Shown piece after piece: positions 1 to 7,388 of a DNA stretch of 14,441 nt. A program made the translations under genes and the position numbers. Position 1 is the first letter of the stretch. Each line of letters opens with the position of its first letter. The notes beneath the pieces are model-generated. The model was given only the letters and a program-made list of their open reading frames with translations, did no database searches and had not been told where the DNA came from. Source of the stretch: CAYGZC01 sp964354225 (GTDB lineage Bacteria > Bacteroidota > Ignavibacteria > UBA10030 > SZUA-254); the NCBI GenBank assembly GCA_964354225.1, contig CAYGZC010000098.1:1-14441 (forward strand), given 5' to 3'.

Positions 1-186
1 AAGGTACGCATCGAGATGATCGACGATGTGTTTTGCCAGGATTGCACGGCGATGACCTTTTTGTATTTTTAACTCAATTTGAGTAAGCCGCACCTTTACA
101 ATAGCAAACTCAGCCGCAACAAAAAATCCGTTTGCGAAGACGAGAAGAAGTATAAAAATTAGATTGCCAACGATTTGCGATAGCAT
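1..186 (-). CDS. CNNM/HlyC-CorC family membrane protein, N-terminal fragment
   Basis: The minus strand reads 62 codons without a stop from an ATG at 186 to the window edge, so only the N-terminus is present. It opens with a hydrophobic helix (roughly residues 5-24), followed by the sequence NGFFVAAEFAIVKVR and then a basic stretch ending in HIVDHLDAYL. This arrangement is the recognisable start of the DUF21/CNNM transmembrane domain, found in hemolysin-C/CorC-type proteins that usually continue into CBS and CorC_HlyC domains. Members are inner-membrane proteins linked to Mg2+ or other cation transport. The family call rests on the first 62 residues only, and the CBS part is outside the window. 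No Shine-Dalgarno sequence is visible, and the candidate promoter lies very close to the ATG. Confidence 0.85.
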   Translation of the reverse strand, partial: MLSQIVGNLIFILLLVFANGFFVAAEFAIVKVRLTQIELKIQKGHRRAILAKHIVDHLDAYL

Positions 187-197
187 GTTGTAACTGT

Positions 198-227
198 TTT
201 ATACCCCTGTATTTGAAGAAACTACAA
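198..227 (-). promoter_or_regulatory. Candidate sigma70-like promoter for the CNNM gene
   Basis: On the minus strand TTGTAG (222-227) and TATAAA (198-203) are separated by 18 bp. The -10 box ends 11 nt before the ATG at 186, so the transcript would be nearly leaderless. This is a motif match only. Confidence 0.3.
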
Positions 228-300
228 ATTTCATGGTTGCAATTTACGAGAAAGTGAGATGGAAATCAAACGGTAAGATTTCCCGGATAAATTTACACTT

Positions 301-414
301 GATTCCCCGTCTTGCCGTCCCGACATTGTCGGGATGTTCGGCATCCATGCATAGTATGCTGTGTTCAGATCCCGACCAATCCCGCTCTGTGAGCGGGACG
401 GGATGACGGGAATC
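301..414. repeat. Palindromic MITE/REP-like dispersed element
   Basis: The outer arms at 301-322 and 394-414 are imperfect inverted repeats, both reading GATTCCC...CCGTCCCG when one is reverse-complemented, with about 18 of 21 positions matching. Inside are two perfect hairpins: CCCGACA/TGTCGGG (319-325 and 327-333) and TCCCGCTC/GAGCGGGA with a TGT loop (380-387 and 391-398). A short palindrome GCATAGTATGC lies at 349-359. The GGGAATCC-type arms resemble small extragenic palindromes dispersed in many genomes. It has no coding capacity. Whether it is multicopy cannot be seen from one window. Confidence 0.65.
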
Positions 415-537
415 CTGGAATTAGAACGCAACCTAAAATTTCGAGCACTTGACCTTAAACCTGATATTTACTAAATTGTACGTCGAGAGAAGTCGGGTGA
501 AGAAGAAACCATATATTAATTGCTAGGCACTTAACTA

Positions 538-1404
538 ATGGATAAAATATATAAATATGTCTTTCCTGATAGAGTAGATGTTTTAGAAAACAATCGGATA
601 AGATTTACTCAACCAAAGTATTTGAATGATCCATTTGATATGCATTTATCACTTAGGAGGCTTATTCCTACCAAAGAATTTGATGGTATTTTTAACGCGG
701 AAAAATACTATGAGAAGTTCATATCTTCTTTCAATGATAATTTAAGTAAAAATAATTTCCCATATTCCTTTGAGAAAATGGTTGAATACCAAGGTAAAGA
801 TATCGAAGAATTCAAAAGGGAGTTAATTAATGGCTTTGATAATATTACCAGGCTTTTCACTACAGAAAATAATTTTGTAAAGTATTATTTAAACGATGAG
901 TTAAATAAATTAATGGGTGTATTATCATTGACTGAAACTCCAGACAATGTTCCGATGTGGGCTCATTATGCTAAAGTCCATCAAGGTTTTGTCCTTGTAT
1001 TTAACGCAAGGCATATTTTTTTCAATGGTGGATTTTTGGCAGATAAAGATTTTGGAGCTATAAAAAAAGTTACTTATCCTGAAGAAAAAATTGTATTAGA
1101 TTCCATTAAAGATTTGAATAGTGACCAAATTTTTCAAAAACACAAAAGTTGGGAATATGAGAATGAATGGAGAATGATTTTACCTCTTGATAAAAAAATC
1201 GAATTAAAATATCCAGATATATTTTTGTTTGAAATCCCTCCAGATATTATAACGGGAATTATTTTCGGATATCGGTGCGATGAAAAATTGAAGTCTTATG
1301 TTTTAAATTTACGCGAAAACAAATCTGACTTACAACATTTAGAACTATTTGAAGCATTCCCAAATTTCGATAATTACAAAATGAATATTATTAAAGTAGG
1401 ATAG
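538..1404 (+). CDS. DUF2971 domain protein, function unknown
   Basis: This 288-residue protein shows the hallmarks of DUF2971. They are FTQPKYLNDPFD near residues 23-34, PMWAHYAKVHQGFVLVF at 139-155, VTYPEEK at 179-184, and the KxxxWxxExEWR block at 201-212. No signal peptide or membrane segment is apparent, so it is probably cytoplasmic. The ATG at 538 is the first start after an in-frame stop at 532-534, and only a weak AGG precedes it. The biochemical role of the family is not established, and members occur sporadically in variable genome regions. Base use is clearly richer in A/T than all its neighbours (many AAA, AAT, TTT and ATA codons), it stands alone on the plus strand, and palindromic repeats flank it on both sides. 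Together these suggest recent horizontal acquisition. The family call is good; any function would be a guess. Confidence 0.85.
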   Translation: MDKIYKYVFPDRVDVLENNRIRFTQPKYLNDPFDMHLSLRRLIPTKEFDGIFNAEKYYEKFISSFNDNLSKNNFPYSFEKMVEYQGKDIEEFKRELINGFDNITRLFTTENNFVKYYLNDELNKLMGVLSLTETPDNVPMWAHYAKVHQGFVLVFNARHIFFNGGFLADKDFGAIKKVTYPEEKIVLDSIKDLNSDQIFQKHKSWEYENEWRMILPLDKKIELKYPDIFLFEIPPDIITGIIFGYRCDEKLKSYVLNLRENKSDLQHLELFEAFPNFDNYKMNIIKVG

Positions 1405-1584
1405 CTTATAACTAGGTCTTCGAATCGAACGAATAAGCATTATTACGTTTAGCATTATGCAAAACGTTATTGAATATTTTGCGTTAAGATTAGGTACCAA
1501 GGATCGCAGAAAATCTCCGACTTCTGACTAAGCTATAATCGGGCAAAAAGTCGGAAGTTTATCTCAGCAGTTAAGAATAAACCT
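1405..1584. other. Intergenic DNA with two stem-loops between convergent genes
   Basis: The region lies between the stops of the DUF2971 gene and the M48 gene. It contains a 6-bp stem GCAAAA/TTTTGC (1459-1464 and 1477-1482) and an 8-bp stem TCCGACTT/AAGTCGGA (1516-1523 and 1548-1555). The second stem extends to 11 of 13 matching positions when flanking A/T is included (1511-1523). It has a 24-nt loop and is followed on the plus strand by AGTTT. Either could serve as a terminator or mark an insertion boundary, but neither is a textbook intrinsic terminator. Confidence 0.45.
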
Positions 1585-2412
1585 TTACGGCAATTCCTTC
1601 TTTATCGCTTGATACTGAGCGGCGAAGATGTTCGCCTCCGTCGGTTTTGGATTTCCCATACCCGCGAGAATTTGATTCACATGGGCAACCCTATCCTCAT
1701 CGAGTGGATGCGTGGAGAGGAACTTCTCTAAAGTACCGCCGCCTTTACCGCCCCGTTTCTGCTGCATCTTCTCGAAGAAGAATGTTACCGCGCCCGGATA
1801 GTAAGGTGTACTTTTAAGATATTTTATAGACCATTCATCCGCCTCAGATTCATCGCTGCGACTGTTTGCAAGAAGTGCAAGTCCGGTAAAAAGATTTGCC
1901 GTTATCTCAGCCACCTGCGATGGTTTCTCACCCAAAATTAATCCGAGCAGTATTTGTGCACCGTACGTTTTGGTCATACGGTTGGTGGCATGGCGGCGCT
2001 CGGCATGTGCAATTTCGTGTCCGAGTATCCCTGCAAGCGTTGCTTCATTATCAACGAACTTCATCAAACCTGTATAAACATAAATGTATCCACCCGGTGT
2101 GCAGAATGCATTTATCGTGCTGTCGTCGTGAACGATCTCGTATTGATAAGCATACACCCCGCGCTTGGTAATTTCAGGTGATGCAAGCACTTTATTGCCG
2201 ATATTCATAACATACTGTTTAACATTAGGTCGATCTGTTAATATCGGATATTGTTTCGTATCTTTCTTTATCTCATCATCAAGCTGCTTTCCAAGTCGTA
2301 TGTCTTCTGTATCGGAAAAGATGTTGAGTGTATTCAGTGTGCCGCATTGGATTCCGACCAATGTTAGAAAGGCGACAATAACTGATGCAATAAATATTTT
2401 ACGCTTCTTCAT
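1585..2412 (-). CDS. M48 family zinc metalloprotease, exported
   Basis: This 275-residue peptidase carries the M48 zinc site HEIAH (H132, E133, H136) within GHEIAHAERRH, and the third ligand E190 in SESEAD. The C-terminal THPLDEDR segment (about 234-241) is typical of the short periplasmic M48 proteins (YcaL/LoiP/BepA-like core) that act in envelope protein quality control. Residues 5-22 form a hydrophobic signal or anchor segment. Cys23 follows but the preceding residues (GIQ) make a poor lipobox, so lipoprotein status is uncertain. I chose the ATG at 2412 because AAAGGAG lies 5 nt upstream (2418-2424) and it puts the signal sequence at the N-terminus. An in-frame ATG at 2451 would add 13 residues and lacks such support. 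It is the last gene of the minus-strand block and is separated from truA by a dispersed hairpin repeat. Confidence 0.9.
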   Translation of the reverse strand: MKKRKIFIASVIVAFLTLVGIQCGTLNTLNIFSDTEDIRLGKQLDDEIKKDTKQYPILTDRPNVKQYVMNIGNKVLASPEITKRGVYAYQYEIVHDDSTINAFCTPGGYIYVYTGLMKFVDNEATLAGILGHEIAHAERRHATNRMTKTYGAQILLGLILGEKPSQVAEITANLFTGLALLANSRSDESEADEWSIKYLKSTPYYPGAVTFFFEKMQQKRGGKGGGTLEKFLSTHPLDEDRVAHVNQILAGMGNPKPTEANIFAAQYQAIKKELP

Positions 2413-2417
2413 AACTA

Positions 2418-2424
2418 CTCCTTT
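2418..2424 (-). promoter_or_regulatory. Ribosome binding site that decides the M48 gene start
   Basis: AAAGGAG on the minus strand, 5 nt before the ATG at 2412. It supports this start over the upstream in-frame ATG at 2451. Confidence 0.75.
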
Positions 2425-2446
2425 GATTGTTTTAATAATTTCCGAA

Positions 2447-2515
2447 CTCAACCCCCACCCAAACCCTCTCCCTTCTCTAATTTTAGAGAAGGGAGAGGGA
2501 AGGGAGAGGGATGAG
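2447..2515. repeat. Dispersed inverted repeat with 17-bp perfect hairpin
   Basis: Arms at 2464-2480 and 2483-2499 pair perfectly over 17 bp (CCCTCTCCCTTCTCTAA and its complement) around a 2-nt TT centre. Flanking C-rich and G-rich DNA extends the symmetry imperfectly to 2447 and 2515. Translated, it gives the PHPNPLP...GEGRERD peptide that appears in spurious ORFs of many unrelated genomes, a sign of a common mobile or dispersed palindrome. It sits between the truA stop and the M48 start. No T-run follows the stem in the transcribed (minus) direction, so it is not a classical intrinsic terminator, though it could stabilise or process the mRNA. Confidence 0.75.
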
Positions 2516-2533
2516 TACTTCGTGTGGCTTTCT

Positions 2534-3262
2534 TCAATAAATTACTTTTTCTAAAACTAAACCTTTTGCCGGTGCTGCCATTCCTGCCTCTGCACGGTTT
2601 TTCTTCTCAAGTATCTTTAAATAATTTTCTAATGTCATGTAACCTCTGCCAACATCAACTATCGTTCCCACGAGTGCTCTTACCATTCCATGCAGGAAGC
2701 GATCGGCATTAATCATGAATATAAGGAGCGATCCTTCCTGATGCCATGATGCTGAACTCACGGTGCAGAAATGATTATCAACATCGGAATTTGCTTTACA
2801 GAATGATTCAAAATCATGTTTACCAACAAGTGTACCCGCTGCTTGCTGCATCAATTCAACATCGAGTGGATATTTCAGGAGCCATGAATAGTTTCGTATC
2901 AGTGCGGAGGGTACTCTAGTGATTAAATAAGAATATTGCCGCTCCTTGGCACCGTACCGCGCATGAAAATCGAGCGTCACTTCTTCAACACTGTGAATAA
3001 CAATATCCTCAGGAAGTAATCCGTTCAATCCACCTTTTATTTCAGACATATCAAGTTTAGACTCGGTTCTGAAATTGGCAACTTGTCCTCGTGCGTGAAC
3101 ACCTGCATCCGTTCTACCCGCTCCAATCACATTTACTTTCTCCTGAAGAACCTGATTGAGAACCGATTCAACCTCGCCCTGGATACTCTTTCCATTCTCT
3201 TGCCGCTGCCAGCCGACATAGTTTGTGCCATCGTACTCCACAACAAGCTTGATGTTTCGCAT
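2534..3262 (-). CDS. truA: tRNA pseudouridine(38-40) synthase TruA
   Basis: TruA converts uridines 38, 39 and 40 of the tRNA anticodon stem-loop to pseudouridine. The protein opens with IKLVVEYDGTNYVGWQRQ and carries the catalytic motif GAGRTDAGVHA with the nucleophile D52, then QVANF. Later family blocks include the FESFCKANSDVDN region and FLHGMVRALVGTIVDVGRG near the C-terminus. The length of 242 residues is normal for the family and all key regions are present. The start is either the ATG at 3262 or a GTG three codons upstream at 3271, which has AGGG only 3 nt away; I prefer the ATG. A perfect 12-bp palindrome AAGAGATCTCTT (3279-3290) lies just upstream. It follows the DUF5683 gene by about 50 nt on the same strand, consistent with co-transcription. 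Confidence 0.95.
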   Translation of the reverse strand: MRNIKLVVEYDGTNYVGWQRQENGKSIQGEVESVLNQVLQEKVNVIGAGRTDAGVHARGQVANFRTESKLDMSEIKGGLNGLLPEDIVIHSVEEVTLDFHARYGAKERQYSYLITRVPSALIRNYSWLLKYPLDVELMQQAAGTLVGKHDFESFCKANSDVDNHFCTVSSASWHQEGSLLIFMINADRFLHGMVRALVGTIVDVGRGYMTLENYLKILEKKNRAEAGMAAPAKGLVLEKVIY

Positions 3263-3278
3263 GAAGTTCACTTACCCT

Positions 3279-3290
3279 AAGAGATCTCTT
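3279..3290. repeat. Perfect 12-bp palindrome ahead of truA
   Basis: AAGAGATCTCTT is a perfect palindrome in the short gap between the DUF5683 gene stop (3317) and the truA start. Next to it, CTTTAA (3288-3293) and TTAAAG (3302-3307) could form a competing hairpin. The role is unknown; an RNA hairpin near the truA start could modulate its translation. Confidence 0.35.
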
Positions 3291-3316
3291 TAAGAAAAAT
3301 TTTAAAGATGATACTT

Positions 3317-4048
3317 CTAAAAACTTTGTGAGATCGAAATTCTGATTCCATTTGGATTCGCAAAGCCACCGATAACACTTGCGTGGATATCCGGTAATCC
3401 CATTTCGCTTAACGATTTATTATATGATCGTGCAAGCATAGCAGCATCTATGGCGCTGATAACATGATTGATAACAATGGCTGCGGCGACAAACTTTGTG
3501 TTATTGAATACCTCGTCGCTTGAGATACGCATATTTCTGAAATTATCCATGTTGATTCGGGTATCCCAGCTCCATGCATCCGATGAATTCTCGCCGTATA
3601 GCTGATATGGATTCCGCCTCCGAAGCAATTCCTGATTGTATTCTTGAACAGTTTGATAATCGCCTATGTCGATAAAATATTTATCGTTCTTTCCCGGCAG
3701 TGAAACGCCGGCATGCTGCACAGCGAAATTGCGGGCATCTTTCTTAAGCCACCTTCCATATTGATCGATACCGAATAGCGTAAGCCAGAGCGCACCTTCA
3801 GCGATAGTAAAATATTTACCACGCCCATAATTACCTGCATATAACTCACCCATACCGGGAAGTAGTAAAGAATAAACTGCGGCGATTGCAATGTTTTTCT
3901 TTTCCCCTGAATTTGTCTCACTTCCGAAAGAAAATTCCTGAAGATTTCTACTCAGCAAGCCATCGTCTTTTTGTTTGTAAGAAAATTGAGCAACGACATT
4001 ATTTGATAAAAACAGTGCCGATGATATTATGATGATTATCGATTTCAT
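3317..4048 (-). CDS. DUF5683-like exported/membrane protein
   Basis: This 243-residue protein has a clear signal peptide (hydrophobic residues 4-19, likely cleavage near VVA-Q21). A hydrophobic glycine-rich core follows at about 52-93, including SLLLPGMGELYAGNYGRG and then EGALWLTLFG. A second hydrophobic segment at about 188-207 (VAAAIVINHVISAIDAAMLA) precedes a short C-terminal strand-like tail. The P-G-xG-x-x-Y-x-G pattern matches DUF5683-type proteins, which are common in Bacteroidota and relatives; no function is known. The start is supported by AGGAG 5 nt upstream of the ATG at 4048. It lies 30 nt after mtaB on the same strand, so it is probably in the same transcript. The envelope location is an inference from the signal peptide. 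Confidence 0.75.
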   Translation of the reverse strand: MKSIIIIISSALFLSNNVVAQFSYKQKDDGLLSRNLQEFSFGSETNSGEKKNIAIAAVYSLLLPGMGELYAGNYGRGKYFTIAEGALWLTLFGIDQYGRWLKKDARNFAVQHAGVSLPGKNDKYFIDIGDYQTVQEYNQELLRRRNPYQLYGENSSDAWSWDTRINMDNFRNMRISSDEVFNNTKFVAAAIVINHVISAIDAAMLARSYNKSLSEMGLPDIHASVIGGFANPNGIRISISQSF

Positions 4049-4078
4049 TAAAACTCCTAAGGTTTATATTACAACTTA

Positions 4079-5431
4079 TTAAATAGAAATTGAAGATTCA
4101 AATTTCCTCGCTGATGATTTAGGATTTGGGGATTGGAAGTCAATGATTTCACCAACGCAATGTTCTTCTTTAACCGAAGAAATTTTAACATTAAAAATCT
4201 TATTGACGACTGAATTATTACTCTTTGTCTCAACACGAATATAATTTGAAGTTAGACCGGAGAATGAGCCGTCATGTATTTTCCCTTCGAATAGTACGGG
4301 TAAAGTTTCACCAAGGAAAGAATTATTGAATGCATATCGTTTGAAAGCGCCTAACTTGTGAAGGAGTTCACTACGCACAGAGCGAATCCTCGGTTCTACT
4401 TCGACAGGCATTGCCGCCGCGAGTGTATTCGCTCGCTTAGAATACGTAAATATATGTAGATACGATAATGGCAGGTCTGATAAAAATTGCTTTGTCTCAT
4501 CAAACAACTTTTCAGTTTCACCGGGGAAACCGACAATAACATCCGCACCGATGCCGGCATTAGGGTCCATATCCCTAATGTAAGTTATCAATTTTTGATA
4601 TTCATGCGTGAGGTATCTTCGGCGCATATTTTTAAGGATTAAATCGCTGCCACTTTGAAGAGGTATATGAAAATGGTTACAGAATTTTTCAGATTTAAGG
4701 ACGAAATCAACCATCTTTTTGGTTAGAATATTCGGCTCGATTGAGCTGATGCGGATTCGCTCGATATTTACAGCATGCTCGAGTGTTTTCATCAATTCTA
4801 ATAGACTGGTGCCGCTCTTTTTCCCATAATCACCAACATTGACACCGGTGAGAACAATTTCTTTATAACCTTGATCTGCAATCAGATTCGCCTGCCGCAC
4901 AACATCTGAAATTGTGCTACTTCTACTTTCACCGCGTGCAAGAGGAATGGTACAAAATGCACAATTATAATCACAGCCATCCTGTACTTTCAAGAAAGCG
5001 CGTGTGCGTCCTCCTACCTCCGCGGAAAATGCCGGATTGAAATCCATCTCTTCATCGACACAAGAAACAAAAACCTGAGGAATACCTTTTTTTGTAAAAC
5101 CGTTAGTGTAATGAAATATGTTGAATTTTTCTTTTGTACCAAGAATGAGATCAACACCATCTATTGTAGCGATCTCATCGGGCTGTAACTGTGAGTAACA
5201 ACCGACAACGATGATATAAGTATTTGGTGAGCGGCGAAGTGTGCGCCGGATAAGCTGTCTGCATTCTCGGTCTGCACGCTCGGTAACACTGCACGTATTA
5301 AAAATAAATACATCAGCGGCCATATCAGCATCAACTATATCGAAACCTCGCTCGATGAACTGACGACCTATTGTGGAAGTTTCGGCAAAGTTTAATTTAC
5401 ATCCAAGAGTTTGGAATGCGACTTTCTTCAT
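4079..5431 (-). CDS. mtaB: tRNA t6A37 methylthiotransferase MtaB
   Basis: This radical-SAM enzyme converts N6-threonylcarbamoyladenosine 37 to its 2-methylthio form (ms2t6A) in tRNAs reading ANN codons. The 450-residue protein has the N-terminal UPF0004 domain with cluster ligands C11 (TLGCKLN), C47 (NTCSVT) and C78 (VGCYSQ). The radical-SAM CxxxCxxC is at C153, C157 and C160 (DGCDYNCAFC), followed by the ARGESRS motif. A C-terminal TRAM-like segment starts near LPVLFEG. The TLGCKLN-type start and ARGESRS distinguish MtaB from MiaB and RimO. All six cysteines are present. The ATG at 5431 gives the canonical N-terminus but has no Shine-Dalgarno sequence, and a terminator-like hairpin ends only 11 nt upstream. 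Confidence 0.94.
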   Translation of the reverse strand: MKKVAFQTLGCKLNFAETSTIGRQFIERGFDIVDADMAADVFIFNTCSVTERADRECRQLIRRTLRRSPNTYIIVVGCYSQLQPDEIATIDGVDLILGTKEKFNIFHYTNGFTKKGIPQVFVSCVDEEMDFNPAFSAEVGGRTRAFLKVQDGCDYNCAFCTIPLARGESRSSTISDVVRQANLIADQGYKEIVLTGVNVGDYGKKSGTSLLELMKTLEHAVNIERIRISSIEPNILTKKMVDFVLKSEKFCNHFHIPLQSGSDLILKNMRRRYLTHEYQKLITYIRDMDPNAGIGADVIVGFPGETEKLFDETKQFLSDLPLSYLHIFTYSKRANTLAAAMPVEVEPRIRSVRSELLHKLGAFKRYAFNNSFLGETLPVLFEGKIHDGSFSGLTSNYIRVETKSNNSVVNKIFNVKISSVKEEHCVGEIIDFQSPNPKSSARKFESSISI

Positions 5432-5442
5432 GGTTTAAAATA

Positions 5443-5472
5443 CAAAGAGTTGTCTAAAAAGACAACTCTTTG
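5443..5472 (-). terminator. Intrinsic-terminator-like hairpin between rpsA and mtaB
   Basis: CAAAGAGTTGTCT (5443-5455) and its perfect complement (5460-5472) form a 13-bp stem with a 4-nt loop. In the transcribed minus direction the stem is followed by TATTTT. It begins 23 nt after the rpsA stop, the usual place for a terminator. On the plus strand no T-run follows, so it acts, if at all, on the minus strand. It may attenuate read-through into mtaB. Confidence 0.65.
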
Positions 5473-5495
5473 ATCCTGCTCTTGATTATTCAATC

Positions 5496-7346
5496 TTATA
5501 TCATGAAATCTGACGTCGGTATATCATTGAATTCCTCAGGCGGAACTTCAATTGGCTTGGTTGGAATCTCAACGACTTCTTTTAACGTCATAGGTGGAAG
5601 TTTATGCTTTGCTACATACTCATCGATTGCTTTTTGTTCAGTGTGTTTCAAGTATTCGACCACCGACAGCACAATTTTTTTACTCTCCTTATCGAATTCA
5701 ACAACCCTTAACGGAAGCTCATCGCTTAGATAGAATTGATCGGCGATGTTTTTAACTTGAGTCATCGCAAGCTGAGAGACGGGAACAAAACCATCTACAC
5801 CTAAAGGCAATTCAACAATAACACCTTTCTCGATCATGCGTACAATCTTTCCTTTAGTCTCAGTTCCGACTTTATACATTTCGGCGAAACTATCCCACGG
5901 ATTATCTTTCACCTGTTTATGGCCGAGAGAGATCCGGCGTTGTTCAACATCCACTCCAAGGATAGTAACATCCATTCTCTCACCTTTTTTCACAACTTCG
6001 CCCGGATGTCGTATTTTTTTCGTCCACGATAAATCAGAGATATGCACTAAACCATCAACTCCTTCTTCTAGTTCAACGAAAACACCAAAGTTTGTCAAGT
6101 TGCGGACTGTGCCGACATGTTTGGAATCGATTGGATATTTTTGTAAAAGAGTAAGCCATGGATCCGGCTCAAGCTGTTTCATACCGAGAGATATCTTCTT
6201 ATTTTCTTTATCCAAACTTAAGATTATTGCATCAAGCATTTGCCCCATTGAGACAATCTGCGATGGATGTTTTATATGCTGAGTCCAGCTCATTTCAGAG
6301 ATATGGATTAGCCCTTCTATTCCTTTTTCAATTTCAATGAATGCACCGTAATCTGCCAATGAAACAACTTTACCGGTAACTTTCGTACCAACTGGATACT
6401 TGGTTTCGATATTTTCCCAGGGATGCGGCTGAAGTTGTTTTAATCCAAGTGAGATGCGTTTCTTTGCTTCATCGAAATCGATAACAACAACATTAATTGT
6501 CTGGTCGAGCTTCACAATTTCAGATGGATGGTTGATTCGACCCCACGAGAGGTCAGTGATATGAATAAGACCATCCACACCACCGAGATCAACAAACACA
6601 CCGAAATCAGTAATAGCTTTAACTGTGCCTTCAAGCACCTGACCTTTTTCAAGACTGCCAAGAATCGCATTCCTCTGCTCTTGCATCTCTGCTTCGATGA
6701 GAACTTTATGGCTGACGACAACATTTTCGTTTGGGTGGTTTATTTTTGCAACTTTAAATTCCATTGTCTTACCGATAAACTGATCGAAATCGCGAACGGG
6801 CTTTATGTCGATTTGTGAACCAGGTAAGAATGCATCGAGACCCATCAGATCAACAACCAAGCCACCTTTAATACGGCGGGCGATTTTGCCCTGAAGAACT
6901 TCACCTGTTTCATATGCTTTGACAATACGCTCCCATGTTCGTATGAAATCTGCACGCTTACGCGAAAGCACAAGCTGTCCATCTTTGTTCTCCACACTCT
7001 CAAGAAATACTTCTATCTCATCACCTGGATTCAACTCGTCGATGTTCGGAAATTCAGTGATCGGGACAAGACCTTCCGACTTAAATCCAATATCGATGGC
7101 AACATTACTATCGTTTATCGCTACGATCTTGCCTTTAATGATTTGTGCTTCCTGAATATTACTGAAAGTATTATCATATAGCTTAGCAAGCTCTTTGTAT
7201 TCTTGTTCAGAATATTCACGCTCTTCGATGTTTGCAAGACTGAATTTGTATCCGTTGGATTTTGTTGGTGGGTTTATTTTTGAATCCGTTGGGGAATTCG
7301 GTGTGGGTGTTGCTTGACCTATGGAGCCGTTGTGCTCTACTTCCAT
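5496..7346 (-). CDS. rpsA: 30S ribosomal protein S1 (six S1 domains)
   Basis: S1 helps the 30S subunit bind and unfold mRNA. The 616-residue protein carries six S1 RNA-binding repeats at about 68-131, 148-215, 235-304, 319-391, 405-478 and 493-563. Repeats 3 to 5 are the most canonical (FGVFV/YGAFI, then GLIHIS(D/E)(L/M)SW). Repeats 1 and 2 are divergent, as in the ribosome-binding half of S1 in other bacteria. An unusual 65-residue N-terminal extension, rich in P, S, T and N and then acidic, precedes repeat 1, and a proline-rich acidic tail follows repeat 6. The start at 7346 has AGGAG 5-6 nt upstream. The gene follows cmk and ispH after a 142-nt leader with predicted structure, a position where S1 autoregulation would be plausible. 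Confidence 0.96.
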   Translation of the reverse strand: MEVEHNGSIGQATPTPNSPTDSKINPPTKSNGYKFSLANIEEREYSEQEYKELAKLYDNTFSNIQEAQIIKGKIVAINDSNVAIDIGFKSEGLVPITEFPNIDELNPGDEIEVFLESVENKDGQLVLSRKRADFIRTWERIVKAYETGEVLQGKIARRIKGGLVVDLMGLDAFLPGSQIDIKPVRDFDQFIGKTMEFKVAKINHPNENVVVSHKVLIEAEMQEQRNAILGSLEKGQVLEGTVKAITDFGVFVDLGGVDGLIHITDLSWGRINHPSEIVKLDQTINVVVIDFDEAKKRISLGLKQLQPHPWENIETKYPVGTKVTGKVVSLADYGAFIEIEKGIEGLIHISEMSWTQHIKHPSQIVSMGQMLDAIILSLDKENKKISLGMKQLEPDPWLTLLQKYPIDSKHVGTVRNLTNFGVFVELEEGVDGLVHISDLSWTKKIRHPGEVVKKGERMDVTILGVDVEQRRISLGHKQVKDNPWDSFAEMYKVGTETKGKIVRMIEKGVIVELPLGVDGFVPVSQLAMTQVKNIADQFYLSDELPLRVVEFDKESKKIVLSVVEYLKHTEQKAIDEYVAKHKLPPMTLKEVVEIPTKPIEVPPEEFNDIPTSDFMI

Positions 7347-7388
7347 TAAATCTCCTAAAATGTGACTAATAACATTTATAAAAAAATA

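Larger units (their letters stand above)
187..537. other. 351-bp intergenic region between divergent genes
   Basis: The gap lies between the CNNM gene (minus) and the DUF2971 gene (plus). It holds a candidate promoter at 198-227, a palindromic repeat element at about 301-414, and AT-rich DNA at about 425-537 leading into the DUF2971 gene. A minus-strand open frame across 231-431 is a read-through of the palindromic repeat and does not resemble a real protein. I see no clear promoter or ribosome binding site for the plus-strand gene. Confidence 0.7.

Noticed and set aside
231..431. Minus-strand 66-codon open frame
   Set aside because: It is a translation of the palindromic repeat at 301-414 (peptides such as RIPVIPSRSQSGIG) with no family resemblance and no ribosome binding site.
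525..1490. Possible integron cassette: ACTTAAC at 529-535 fits the RYYYAAC core, and AT-rich inverted repeats follow the DUF2971 gene
   Set aside because: No matching GTTRRRY core lies after the gene, the orientation is wrong for an attC site, and there is no integrase or second cassette. A 7-mer match of this degeneracy is expected by chance.
2413..2451. Upstream ATG for the M48 protease
   Set aside because: It would put 13 hydrophilic residues before the signal segment, while the ATG at 2412 has AAAGGAG 5 nt away.
2165..2554. Plus-strand 129-codon open frame
   Set aside because: It lies antisense to the M48 gene and runs through the HPNPLP-type dispersed repeat; the frame is a by-product of the palindrome.
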